From Eubacteriales Family XIII. Incertae Sedis bacterium (lineage in GTDB: Bacteria; Bacillota; Clostridia; Peptostreptococcales; Anaerovoracaceae): DNA of 14,818 nt. The DNA lies in NCBI GenBank assembly GCA_031257215.1, contig JAIRPC010000053.1:1-14818 (forward strand), written 5' to 3'. The notes under the pieces were generated by a model. It saw only the letters and a program-made list of their open reading frames with translations, searched no databases and had not been told where the DNA came from. Below, one piece after another: positions 1 to 6,352 of this stretch (the first letter of the stretch is position 1; each line of letters starts with the position of its first letter). The position numbers were made by a program, and so were the translations under genes.

Positions 1-410
1 GAGCTTACCGTGACCACTCGCGGCGATTCCGATTTTCTGATGAGCAGCAGCAGGCGGCCGACCAGCTCGAAATGTCCGAGGTAGTTGACGGCGAACTGCC
101 GCTCGACGCCTTGGCTGGAAAGCGAAAGCCCGCTTGGCATCATGATGCCAGCGACGCACATGACGATATCGATATGGTCGTGCGTATCCGCAATGCGCTT
201 CGCAAAGCCGCGTATGGACGCTGGCTCGAACAGATCCAGTGGCTCGAATACGATATCGGCTGGAGCCAGAGCCGTGCGCCGTAGCCTGGCCGCCGCCGCT
301 TCGCCCTTGGCGGGATCGCGCCCCGCCAGGATAACATCATAGCCGAGCTTCGCCAAGGAGAGGGCGGCCTCGTATGCGATGCCCCCATAGCCTGTCACGA
401 TCGCGTTCAT
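1..410 (-). CDS. Short-chain dehydrogenase/reductase (SDR), N-terminal part only
   Basis: I translated this frame by hand; it is open from the ATG to the window edge, giving 136 residues. The start reads MNAIVTGYGGIAYEAA and continues with a Rossmann-type strand-helix and an ILAGRD segment, then a DL..PASI acidic turn, VAGIMMP, the helix VNYLGHFEL and strand RVVTVSS. This order (nucleotide loop, NNAG-like strand, helix with N, YLGHF, VxVSS) is that of NAD(P)-dependent SDR oxidoreductases close to retinol dehydrogenase-like proteins. The catalytic YxxxK lies beyond the edge, so the substrate cannot be guessed. Two oddities: the glycine loop is one residue shorter than TGxxxGIG and ends in Ala (TGYGGIA), and the NNAG motif reads CVAG. 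The start at 410 is preferred because AAGG lies 8 nt upstream; an ATG two codons earlier (416) is too close to that site. A -10 box and palindrome lie just upstream. Confidence 0.85.
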   Translation of the reverse strand, partial: MNAIVTGYGGIAYEAALSLAKLGYDVILAGRDPAKGEAAAARLRRTALAPADIVFEPLDLFEPASIRGFAKRIADTHDHIDIVMCVAGIMMPSGLSLSSQGVERQFAVNYLGHFELVGRLLLLIRKSESPRVVTVS

Positions 411-427
411 GCGCATTGCCTTGATGT

Positions 428-450
428 TAATGGAAAATTATTCCATTATA
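428..450 (-). promoter_or_regulatory. -10 box with overlapping perfect palindrome upstream of the SDR gene
   Basis: On the minus strand TATAAT (450-445) is a perfect -10 box. It runs into a perfect inverted repeat, arms TAATGGAA (428-435 on plus) and TTCCATTA (441-448) around a 5-nt centre AATTA. The predicted transcription start falls inside the dyad, and the dyad ends 17 bases before the SDR start codon. It also covers the stop codon of the aminotransferase gene. A dyad placed over the start point is the usual position of a repressor operator. No convincing -35 hexamer was found. The regulator is not encoded in the window. Confidence 0.5.
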
Positions 451-1630
451 GCTGCGCCGCGAAAGCCTTGCTCAGACGCTGCATCCCCTCCTCGATCTTG
501 TCGGGAGTAGCGCCGGAGAAATTCAGGCGCAGGGTGTTTTTGCCGTCTGCGGGGTCTGCGTGGAACGGTGCGCCAGGCACGAACGCCACCTTGTATTTCT
601 GCGTCGCGGTGACCAGCAGCTCCTGCGCGTCGAACCCGTCAGGCATGGTGAGCCAGATGAACACGCCGCCATCTGGGCGCGTGTATTCCGCTTCGGCGGG
701 CAGGTATTTTTCTATGCACGCGAGCATGGTGTCAAGCCGCTCCTTGTACATGGGCGCGGTGCTTTTCAGATGCCCTGGCAGCAGCCCCCGATTCAGGTAT
801 TCCGCGCAAATGGCCTGCGGCAGTATGGCGGTGTGGGTGTCCGAGCACTGCTTCGCCACAGTGAGCTTTGGAATGATTTCGGCGGATGCCGCCACCGTGC
901 CGACGCGCAGCCCGGGCGAAACGATTTTCGAGAAGCTGTTCAGCATTATCACGTTGTCCGCATCGTCGAAGCTCTTGATGGGCGGGAGCGCCTCGCCGGA
1001 ATATCTGAGGTCGCAGTAGGGGTCATCCTCTATTACGACCGCGCCGTGCAGCGCGGCCAGCTTCGCGACATCTTTCCTGCGTTCGAGCGACAGGGTGCGC
1101 CCCGTCGGATTTTGGAATGTCGGTATGGTGTAGATGAGCCGCGCACCCGTGGCTTCGAGCTTCGCGGCGAGGTCGTCCGTCCTCATGCCGTCCTCGTCCA
1201 TGTCCACCGCAACGACGTTCGCGTTCACCTTCGCGAACACCATGAGCGTCGCGAGGAAGGTGGGGGATTCGACCAGCACCGTGTCGCCCTCGTTGACGAA
1301 CGCGTCTATCGACAGGCTGATGCCCTGCGTTGAGCCTGTGGTCGTTATGATGTTCCCGCGGTCGAAGGCAAGGCCCTTCGGTTTCGCTATATGCTCGATA
1401 TACGCGTCGCGCAGGGGAGTCCATCCCTCGGTCGTGCCGTATTGCAGCATCAGGTCAGGCTGCTTGGTCAAAAGCTCCGCGGTTATTTCCTTTATAATGT
1501 CGGGCTCAAATGATTCGTTGGCAGGGCTGCCGCCGCCGAACGATATTATCTCGGGGTCGGCCATCAGCTTGAATATCTCCCTGACCGCGCTGGGGTTGAC
1601 GCGATTCACTCTGTCCGCGAATTGTACCAT
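446..1630 (-). CDS. PLP-dependent aminotransferase, class I/II (2-aminoadipate/aromatic type)
   Basis: A 394-residue fold-type I aminotransferase, full length for this family (LysN/ARO8-like, the stand-alone relatives of MocR regulators). Visible landmarks: ISFGGGSP near residues 29-36, YGTTEGWTPLR (64-74), TGSTQGI (98-104), the cofactor-contacting NPTG (174-177), EDDPYCDLRY (201-210) and the Schiff-base lysine in SFSK (K235), followed by SPGLRVG with the phosphate-binding arginine (R242). It would move an amino group between an amino acid and a 2-oxo acid in the cytoplasm. Family members act on 2-aminoadipate, branched-chain or aromatic amino acids, and the sequence alone does not choose between these. 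The ATG is preceded by GAGGAGAG with about 5 nt spacing. It starts 55 bp after the stop of the ABC permease gene, so it may be read from that transcript and from its own upstream element. Confidence 0.93.
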   Translation of the reverse strand: MVQFADRVNRVNPSAVREIFKLMADPEIISFGGGSPANESFEPDIIKEITAELLTKQPDLMLQYGTTEGWTPLRDAYIEHIAKPKGLAFDRGNIITTTGSTQGISLSIDAFVNEGDTVLVESPTFLATLMVFAKVNANVVAVDMDEDGMRTDDLAAKLEATGARLIYTIPTFQNPTGRTLSLERRKDVAKLAALHGAVVIEDDPYCDLRYSGEALPPIKSFDDADNVIMLNSFSKIVSPGLRVGTVAASAEIIPKLTVAKQCSDTHTAILPQAICAEYLNRGLLPGHLKSTAPMYKERLDTMLACIEKYLPAEAEYTRPDGGVFIWLTMPDGFDAQELLVTATQKYKVAFVPGAPFHADPADGKNTLRLNFSGATPDKIEEGMQRLSKAFAAQL

Positions 1631-1652
1631 TACACTCTCCTCATTACTTTAT

Positions 1653-1677
1653 ATCAATGGCAATAATCGATTGTTGC
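1653..1677 (-). promoter_or_regulatory. Upstream element of the aminotransferase gene (imperfect dyad, shared with the alcohol dehydrogenase gene)
   Basis: In transcription direction the gene is preceded by AATCGATTATTGCCATTGAT (1672-1653), followed by TATAAAG and then the ribosome binding site. The same arrangement with 16 of 20 matching bases precedes the alcohol dehydrogenase gene (11201-11182). Here the element also forms an 18-bp near-palindrome, 1660-1677, with one mismatched pair around AATCGATT. It may be a promoter or operator element; no clear -35 hexamer at the standard distance is visible. Confidence 0.35.
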
Positions 1678-1685
1678 ATTCCACG

Positions 1686-2993
1686 CTACGCGCGCATCGC
1701 GGCCTTTACCGCTTCCCTTAGCTTCAACGGCTTTCCGTACATCATGACCCCCACGCGGTAGATCTTTGCCGCGAGCCACCCGAAGAAGATGACCGTGGCG
1801 GCGAGGATGGCTACGGCGATAGCGGCCTCCGTGACCGTAGCTGACGCCATGCAGAGCCGCGCGAACATGATCCACGGCGAGAACAGCGGGATGAACGAAA
1901 GCACCTTCACAAACGCGGCATCTATGTTCGCCATGCCCACGAGCGACACTACGAACGAGAATGTCCCGAGCATGGACGGCAGCATCGACACCGATCCAGC
2001 GTCCTCAATCCGGCTGGCCGTAGAGCCCATGGCCGCGCTGATGAACGCATAGAGAAAATAACCGATAACAAAGAACAGCACGAAGAACACGAGAAGCGCG
2101 GGCGATAGGTTCATCTGAGCGAGCATGTCGCTGAACCCGGGGACGCTTCGCTCCCACGTGTCCAGCGATAGCGCGAACCCTATGCCCGCCGCTATGATGA
2201 GCGCGCCTATCTGCGTGAACGCGGCGAACCCTACGCCGAACACTTTTCCGAACATGAGCTGTATCGGCTTCGCAGACGTGACGAGCAGCTCCATTGTCTT
2301 GCTGCTTTTCTCGCTGATGATCGAGTTCACTATGAACTGCGAATACAGAATGATGGTCATGAACAGTACGTACAGCATGACATAGGCAAGCCAGAAATTG
2401 TTCTCGGCCTCACCGCCGCCGACCGTTACGACCTCGCCTGTTACCGTTGTGCCGAGGACATCTTTCACCTCGGCCTGTTGCTCGGGTGTCATGCCCGCCA
2501 TCTTTGCGGCCCTGGCGGTGTCCGTCATATAGGGGTCTATCGTGGCGGCAATGGCGGGCAGCGTGAAGTCCTGCCCCTTGCCGTAGAGCTTGTAGGACGT
2601 GCCGCCGCCGTATTCCATGACCACGCTGTATTTGTCGCCCGCAATCAGCTTTTCGGGGCTGTCCGCGCCGCCGCTCATCGCGGCGTCGGCAGCAGCGCCC
2701 TCCCACTGGTACATGCCGCCTGTCACAGCGTTCAGCCCGTCGCATATCCCGTCGATGTCATAGCCCGCGTTTTCCGCGCCGCTATCGTCTGCATTGCCTG
2801 AAATCAAGACGAGCGCTTTCTGGTTCTCGCCGCCAGTGATCATATTCCCGATATTCTCGAACGCGCCGAAGAAATGCGGCAGCTGCGAGCCTAGTATGAT
2901 GATGGCCACGAAGATGATCGTCGTTATGATGAACGGCTTGCTCTTGATATAGCCTCGGTATTCAAACCCGAGTACGGTCTTGATCTTGTTCAT
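1686..2993 (-). CDS. ABC-2 type transporter permease (NatB-like)
   Basis: A 435-residue membrane protein with the layout of ABC-2 exporter permeases of the NatB type. One N-terminal membrane segment (about residues 21-41, IITTIIFVAIIILGSQL) is followed by a roughly 160-residue extracytoplasmic region, then about six hydrophobic segments: LAYVMLYVLFMTIIL, FAAFTQIGALIIAAGIGFAL, ALLVFFVLFFVIGYFLYAF, a segment around FSFVVSLVGM, one around FIPLFSPWIMFA, and AIAVAILAATVIFFGWLAA. The cytoplasmic SEKSSKTMELLVTSAKP loop after the second segment is characteristic of this family. Its ATG overlaps the stop codon of the ATPase gene (ATGA, 2990-2993), so the two are translationally coupled and form one transporter. 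Family members export sodium, drugs or peptides, and the substrate is not readable here. The ribosome binding site GGAGG lies inside the ATPase coding end. Confidence 0.92.
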   Translation of the reverse strand: MNKIKTVLGFEYRGYIKSKPFIITTIIFVAIIILGSQLPHFFGAFENIGNMITGGENQKALVLISGNADDSGAENAGYDIDGICDGLNAVTGGMYQWEGAAADAAMSGGADSPEKLIAGDKYSVVMEYGGGTSYKLYGKGQDFTLPAIAATIDPYMTDTARAAKMAGMTPEQQAEVKDVLGTTVTGEVVTVGGGEAENNFWLAYVMLYVLFMTIILYSQFIVNSIISEKSSKTMELLVTSAKPIQLMFGKVFGVGFAAFTQIGALIIAAGIGFALSLDTWERSVPGFSDMLAQMNLSPALLVFFVLFFVIGYFLYAFISAAMGSTASRIEDAGSVSMLPSMLGTFSFVVSLVGMANIDAAFVKVLSFIPLFSPWIMFARLCMASATVTEAAIAVAILAATVIFFGWLAAKIYRVGVMMYGKPLKLREAVKAAMRA

Positions 2994-4009
2994 CTGCCTG
3001 CCCCTCCATTCGCGCCGCCAGCGTCGCCGCTTTTTTTGCCGAACAGCCCAAAGCGCTTCCGCTTCTTTTTGCCGCCGTCGTCCGCGCCGTCCTCCGCGCC
3101 TGGCGGTTCGCCGCCCACCTTGTCAACAAAGATCTCTTCTAAGGTAGGCTCTTTTACTGAGAAATTGTCGGGGGTTATCCCTGCGGCATGGAGCGTGTCC
3201 AGCACGGCGCTCCGCTTTTCATGCGACGTGAGCCTTGCCGTCCACCCCGCGCCGCTCGGCTCTATCGACACTATCGCGTCGGGCGCTTTTTCGCGCAGCA
3301 GCCTGCCGAGATCGCCCGCGCCGTAGGCTTCGACATAGAGCGAGTCGCGAGGGTAGCCGCGCTTGATTTCGCGCAGGTTGCCTTCAAGGACGCCGCGCCC
3401 GTGGTCGATCAGGCATATCTCGTCGCAAAATTCCTCGACCTGCGCCATCTGGTGGCTCGAAAAAATCACGGTCTTGCCCGCGTCCACCTGTTCCCTGACG
3501 ATGCTTTTCAGTATGCGCGCGTTCACGGGGTCAAGCCCGCTGAACGGCTCGTCGAGGATGACGACGTCGGGGTCGCTGATGAGCGCGATAGCGAGTTGGA
3601 TCTTCTGCTGGTTCCCCTTGGACAGCGTGTCGAGCCTACGCTTCGTGTACTCGGACGCTTCGAGCTTTTCGAGGAGCATGTGGGTTCGCGCCTCCGCATC
3701 GCGCTTTGACATGCCGCGAAGCATACCGATATATACCATCTGTTCGAGTATGACGCGCTTCGGGTACAGCCCGCGCTCCTCCGGCAGGTAGCCTATCCGC
3801 GCTTTGGATTTTGACGCGGGGACGCCGCCTATCGTCACCTCGCCGCTGTCCGCGCCGAAGAAGTCCATCATGATGCGTATCGTGGTGGTCTTGCCCGCGC
3901 CGTTGCGCCCGAGCAGTCCGTAGGCCAGCCCGTCCCCGACCTTGAACGAAAGCCCGTCAAGCGCCTTGACCGCGCCAAAGGTTTTCACCAGTTGTGTGGC
4001 TTGAATCAT
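2990..4009 (-). CDS. ABC transporter ATP-binding protein (NatA-like)
   Basis: A 339-residue ATPase for the exporter encoded immediately downstream. Motifs in order: Walker A GRNGAGKTT (34-42), Q-loop region YLPEERGLYPK (74-84), signature LSKGNQQK (129-136; the LSKGNQ variant is usual in NatA-like ATPases), Walker B VVILDEPFSGLDP (149-161) and the switch histidine SSHQ (H186). Residues from about 220 to 297 form the C-terminal domain common in this subfamily (ending in PTLEEIFVDKV). The last 40 or so residues are unusual: an acidic/glycine stretch, then a lysine-arginine patch KKKRKRFGLFGKK and a Gly/Ala-rich end. This tail is not part of the core ATPase fold. It lies next to the permease ribosome binding site. 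The start ATG has a weak upstream GGG at about 9 nt. The AT-rich 81 bp upstream (4010-4090) may hold a promoter, but none is convincing. Confidence 0.93.
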   Translation of the reverse strand: MIQATQLVKTFGAVKALDGLSFKVGDGLAYGLLGRNGAGKTTTIRIMMDFFGADSGEVTIGGVPASKSKARIGYLPEERGLYPKRVILEQMVYIGMLRGMSKRDAEARTHMLLEKLEASEYTKRRLDTLSKGNQQKIQLAIALISDPDVVILDEPFSGLDPVNARILKSIVREQVDAGKTVIFSSHQMAQVEEFCDEICLIDHGRGVLEGNLREIKRGYPRDSLYVEAYGAGDLGRLLREKAPDAIVSIEPSGAGWTARLTSHEKRSAVLDTLHAAGITPDNFSVKEPTLEEIFVDKVGGEPPGAEDGADDGGKKKRKRFGLFGKKSGDAGGANGGAGR

Positions 4010-4090
4010 AATAAATTACCCATTTCCCTATCCTTGCTGTTAATAAATATAACCCTCAATCGTAATGATCGGCGAGGTATTCTACCGGAA

Positions 4091-4309
4091 TCAGCCAACG
4101 ATGCCAAACCGTTCATTGGGCAGCGTTACGATTTTGTATACCTTTTCAGTCTGCCCTTTGCGGAAAAGCTCATATTCCCAATCATTCAATTCTCTTCCAA
4201 GCTTGGCAGAAAGCCGAATCGCCATGCCGACATTGTGGGTTCGGAGGTCATCTATCTGCTCTTTTGTTGGCGGGTATATGACTCCGCCGTCCATGTTGGT
4301 ATCATTCAT
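4091..4309 (-). CDS. Small protein of unknown function, coupled to the GNAT-like gene
   Basis: A 72-residue product beginning MNDTNMDGGVIYPPTKEQ, with a predicted helical middle (IDDLRTHNVGMAIRLSAK, NDWEYELFRKG) and a short C-terminal strand KVYKIVTLP. It has no signal peptide, membrane segment or metal-binding motif. A start 10 codons upstream (4339) is possible, but 4309 is preferred: GGAAAGGAAA lies upstream at suitable spacing and the overlap with the stop of the GNAT gene shrinks to 8 nt, a typical coupled arrangement. I do not recognise the family. Close coupling to an acetyltransferase-like gene suggests the two proteins work together, perhaps as enzyme and partner, but no toxin or antitoxin hallmark such as a ribbon-helix-helix motif is visible. 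Base composition is AT-richer than the flanking genes, as for its partner. Confidence 0.6.
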   Translation of the reverse strand: MNDTNMDGGVIYPPTKEQIDDLRTHNVGMAIRLSAKLGRELNDWEYELFRKGQTEKVYKIVTLPNERFGIVG

Positions 4310-4784
4310 ATTGTATTTCCTTTCCGACAAGGTATTCATTTATAAGTTTTTCGCTTGCCGCTGTGTCAAAATGCAGTTTCAAACCACCGATCGGCTTTGC
4401 CCCGTATTGGTTCTGATAATAATCGTAAAGGCGCGTTTTGCTGATGAATACGACAAAGCCATCACAGCCGGAGATAAATGATTCCCTTGCTACAAATGCC
4501 AGCAGAATGCCCGCAATCCCATCATGCTTGCGGTTTTCCCCTCTGTTATGGGGGTCAATTTCAAGCTTGTGAGCGAATACATATGATTCTTGCAGGATAA
4601 CCTCATACTCAATCAGCCCTTCGATTTCTCCGTCTATCAATACCGCTTTCAAAATGCTGGCATCCGCAATAAGCTCTGTTGCGCCTTTGCTCCAATCGAA
4701 GCTCCAACCTTTTGATTTCAGCATTTTGGCTTCTTTTTTGTCGATATCTACTGAAACAATTCTCAATTTTTCACCCTGCCACAT
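4302..4784 (-). CDS. GNAT-like N-acetyltransferase
   Basis: A 160-residue protein from the ATG at 4784; a TTG three codons earlier (4793) would add MVQ. Neither has a good ribosome binding site. The sequence starts with the block LKSKGWSFDWS, then a strand pair around ILKAVLIDGEIEGLIEYE, then YVFAHKLEIDPHNRG. A helix-turn of the kind that holds acetyl-CoA follows (HDGIAGILLAFVARES), then GFVVFISKTRLYDYYQNQYGAKPIGG, where the LYDYYQNQYGA block matches the late GNAT helix and strand. I recognise this as the small GNAT-like family found in many Firmicutes and Bacteroidetes genomes; its substrate is unknown to me. The gene lies 23-32 bp after malQ and overlaps the small gene downstream. A TATAAT motif sits across the malQ stop codon (about 4816-4821 on minus), so it could have its own promoter. 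The region is clearly AT-richer than malQ, consistent with later acquisition. Confidence 0.72.
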   Translation of the reverse strand: MWQGEKLRIVSVDIDKKEAKMLKSKGWSFDWSKGATELIADASILKAVLIDGEIEGLIEYEVILQESYVFAHKLEIDPHNRGENRKHDGIAGILLAFVARESFISGCDGFVVFISKTRLYDYYQNQYGAKPIGGLKLHFDTAASEKLINEYLVGKEIQYE

Positions 4785-4816
4785 CTGAACCAATAAAGAT
4801 GTTTGCTATATTAATA

Positions 4817-6301
4817 TTATACCGCATTCCAAGTGGTGTGGCTACTGCGGCTCTTAACAAGCCCGCGGATGGTTTCAGCCAGATCTTCCGTCAGTGCTTC
4901 CTGCGAAAGCCGCCAAGTCCAGTTCTTTTCGCTGACTGTGCCGGGCGTGTTTATCCGCGCCTCGGCGCCCAGCCCCATGTAGTCCTGCAATGGAATAATA
5001 ACCGTGTCTGCGACGCTGCCTAGCGCGGCCTCCAAGATCTTCTGCGCGATATTTTCGCGCGTCGCGCCAAGGTATGAGAGCGCGAAATCCAGCTCGGGCC
5101 AGCTCGCGCCCGCCGCCCATTCGCACAGGGTAGGGTTGTCGTGGGTGCCCGTGTAGACCACGCAGTTTTTGATGTGGTTGTGCGGCAAGTAGATGCTGTC
5201 GCCGTTCGGCTCGAAAGCGAATTGCAGCACCCTCATGCCTGGGTAGCCGCTGTACTCGCGGAGTTCGTGAACGTCCTGCGTGATGATGCCAAGATCCTCC
5301 GCTATAATCTTGAAGCCAGGTGCGGCCTTCCTCACGGCATCTATGAAATCGTGGCCTGGGCCGTCCATCCAGCGGCCCTCTTTCGCGGGCCTGCCTGCGG
5401 GTATCGCGAAATACTGCGCGAACGCGCGGAAATGGTCTACGCGGCAGAGGTCGTACAGCTCCGCCGCCCTTGAAACGCGGCGCAGCCACCAAGCGTAGCC
5501 CGTGCGCCTGTGCTCCTCCCAGTCATAGACAGGCTCGTTCCAGATCTGCCCGTCCTCTGTGAACGCGTCTGGCGGCACTCCCGCTATAAGGCTGGGCCTG
5601 CCGTTACTGTCAGTCGCGAACAGCTCTGGGTGCGCCTCGAAGTCAGCGGACTCTGAGCCGACGTAGAACGGCAGATCTCCCACGATACCGATGCCGCGGC
5701 CGTTCGCGTACTCTTTCAGCCGCCGCCATTGCGCTTCAAAAATATACTGTATGCGGCGTTGGCGTTCCTCCGAGATGCCCGCACCCGCCGCGCGGCTGCC
5801 CTCAACGCGTGCCGCGTATGACGCGAAACCGTCGAGCCACCAGCTGTTGGCTCGTGCAAACTCGCGGTAGCTTGGGTCGGGCGAAAGGCGTTCGGCCGCC
5901 ATGTGGAGCAGTGCCGTCTTGCGCTCGTGTTGCAGGGCATAGTCTATGCGCGGGTTCGCGGCAGCGGCGGTCGCTTCCGCGTGTTCCCGAAGCTCGCGCT
6001 CTGTCAGCAGGCCATCCTCCGCCAGCAGGTCTAGGTCTATCAGAAGCGGGTTGCCCGCGAAAGCCGAAATACCCTTGTACGGGCTGCCCGCCTGGTCGGT
6101 CGGCCCCATCGGCAGTATCTGCCAGAGGCGCTGCCCCGCGTCCGCGAGAAAATCGACGAACCCGAAAGCCGCCCGCCCCATGGAGCCAATGCCGTAGGGG
6201 GAGGGCAGGCTAAACAGGGGCAGCAGGAGACCCGCCGATTGCTTTGCAATCGGCTTGAAGTAGGTGTCTAATTTCATCCGAACATTCGGAACATTATTCA
6301 T
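4817..6301 (-). CDS. malQ: 4-alpha-glucanotransferase (amylomaltase, GH77)
   Basis: A 494-residue GH77 enzyme of the usual bacterial length (about 490-500), moving alpha-1,4-glucan segments between malto-oligosaccharides in the cytoplasm during glycogen or maltodextrin use. Family landmarks: LPLFSLPSPYGIGSMG (28-43), ILPMGPTDQAGSPYKGISAFAGNP (62-85), GDLPFYVG (208-215), the nucleophile in RVDHFRAF (D289), the general acid/base in IIAEDLG (E335) and the third carboxylate in GTHDNPT (D388). The start is ambiguous: ATG 6301 directly follows the TAA of a 15-codon mini-ORF, while ATG 6277 opens the block MKLDTYFKPIAKQ, which is duplicated in that mini-ORF. Neither ATG has a clear Shine-Dalgarno sequence, so translation may depend on coupling from upstream. 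The gene is read with the acyl-CoA ligase in front of it; nothing else in the window concerns glycogen. Confidence 0.93.
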   Translation of the reverse strand: MNNVPNVRMKLDTYFKPIAKQSAGLLLPLFSLPSPYGIGSMGRAAFGFVDFLADAGQRLWQILPMGPTDQAGSPYKGISAFAGNPLLIDLDLLAEDGLLTERELREHAEATAAAANPRIDYALQHERKTALLHMAAERLSPDPSYREFARANSWWLDGFASYAARVEGSRAAGAGISEERQRRIQYIFEAQWRRLKEYANGRGIGIVGDLPFYVGSESADFEAHPELFATDSNGRPSLIAGVPPDAFTEDGQIWNEPVYDWEEHRRTGYAWWLRRVSRAAELYDLCRVDHFRAFAQYFAIPAGRPAKEGRWMDGPGHDFIDAVRKAAPGFKIIAEDLGIITQDVHELREYSGYPGMRVLQFAFEPNGDSIYLPHNHIKNCVVYTGTHDNPTLCEWAAGASWPELDFALSYLGATRENIAQKILEAALGSVADTVIIPLQDYMGLGAEARINTPGTVSEKNWTWRLSQEALTEDLAETIRGLVKSRSSHTTWNAV

Positions 6302-6352
6302 TTAATGCACACACTTTGCAATCGGCGGGTAGTAGGTGTCTGTGTTCATCCC
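6230..6352 (-). repeat. Duplicated malQ 5' end with two competing inverted repeats
   Basis: Segments 6242-6280 and 6314-6352 are imperfect direct repeats exactly 72 bp (24 codons) apart, sharing CTTTGCAATCGGC, AGTAGGTGTCT and TTCATCC on the plus strand. Within the malQ-proximal copy GCCGATTGC (6234-6242) and GCAATCGGC (6246-6254) make a perfect 9-bp stem with a 3-nt loop. The arm at 6230-6242 is also perfectly complementary over 13 bp to 6318-6330 in the distal copy. The two stems share one arm and cannot form together. Both candidate malQ start codons (6301, 6277) lie between the arms of the 13-bp pairing. Confidence 0.85.
6302..6349 (-). CDS. Mini-ORF of 15 codons, decayed copy of the malQ N-terminus or leader peptide
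   Basis: It encodes MNTDTYYPPIAKCVH, which aligns with the malQ block MKLDTYFKPIAKQ (D-T-Y, P-I-A-K identical). Its ATG overlaps the stop of the acyl-CoA ligase gene (ATGA, 6346-6349), and its TAA directly precedes the malQ ATG at 6301 in the same frame. The ATGA and TAA-ATG junctions would let ribosomes reinitiate from ligase to mini-ORF to malQ. It may be a remnant of a 72-bp tandem duplication with no function, or a translated leader. Expression is not shown by sequence. Confidence 0.4.
   Translation of the reverse strand: MNTDTYYPPIAKCVH

Noticed and set aside
72..284. Small plus-strand frames over the first 400 bases.
   Set aside because: They are antisense to the SDR reading frame, which shows clear family motifs through the whole stretch.
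560..1333. Open frame of 257 codons on the plus strand opposite the aminotransferase gene.
   Set aside because: Arg/Val-rich shadow of a motif-complete gene, with no domain and no ribosome binding site of note.
4091..4784. GNAT plus small protein considered as a classical TacT-type toxin-antitoxin pair.
   Set aside because: In that type a ribbon-helix-helix antitoxin gene precedes the toxin. Here the small gene follows and has no such motif; partner status is kept as a weaker hypothesis only.
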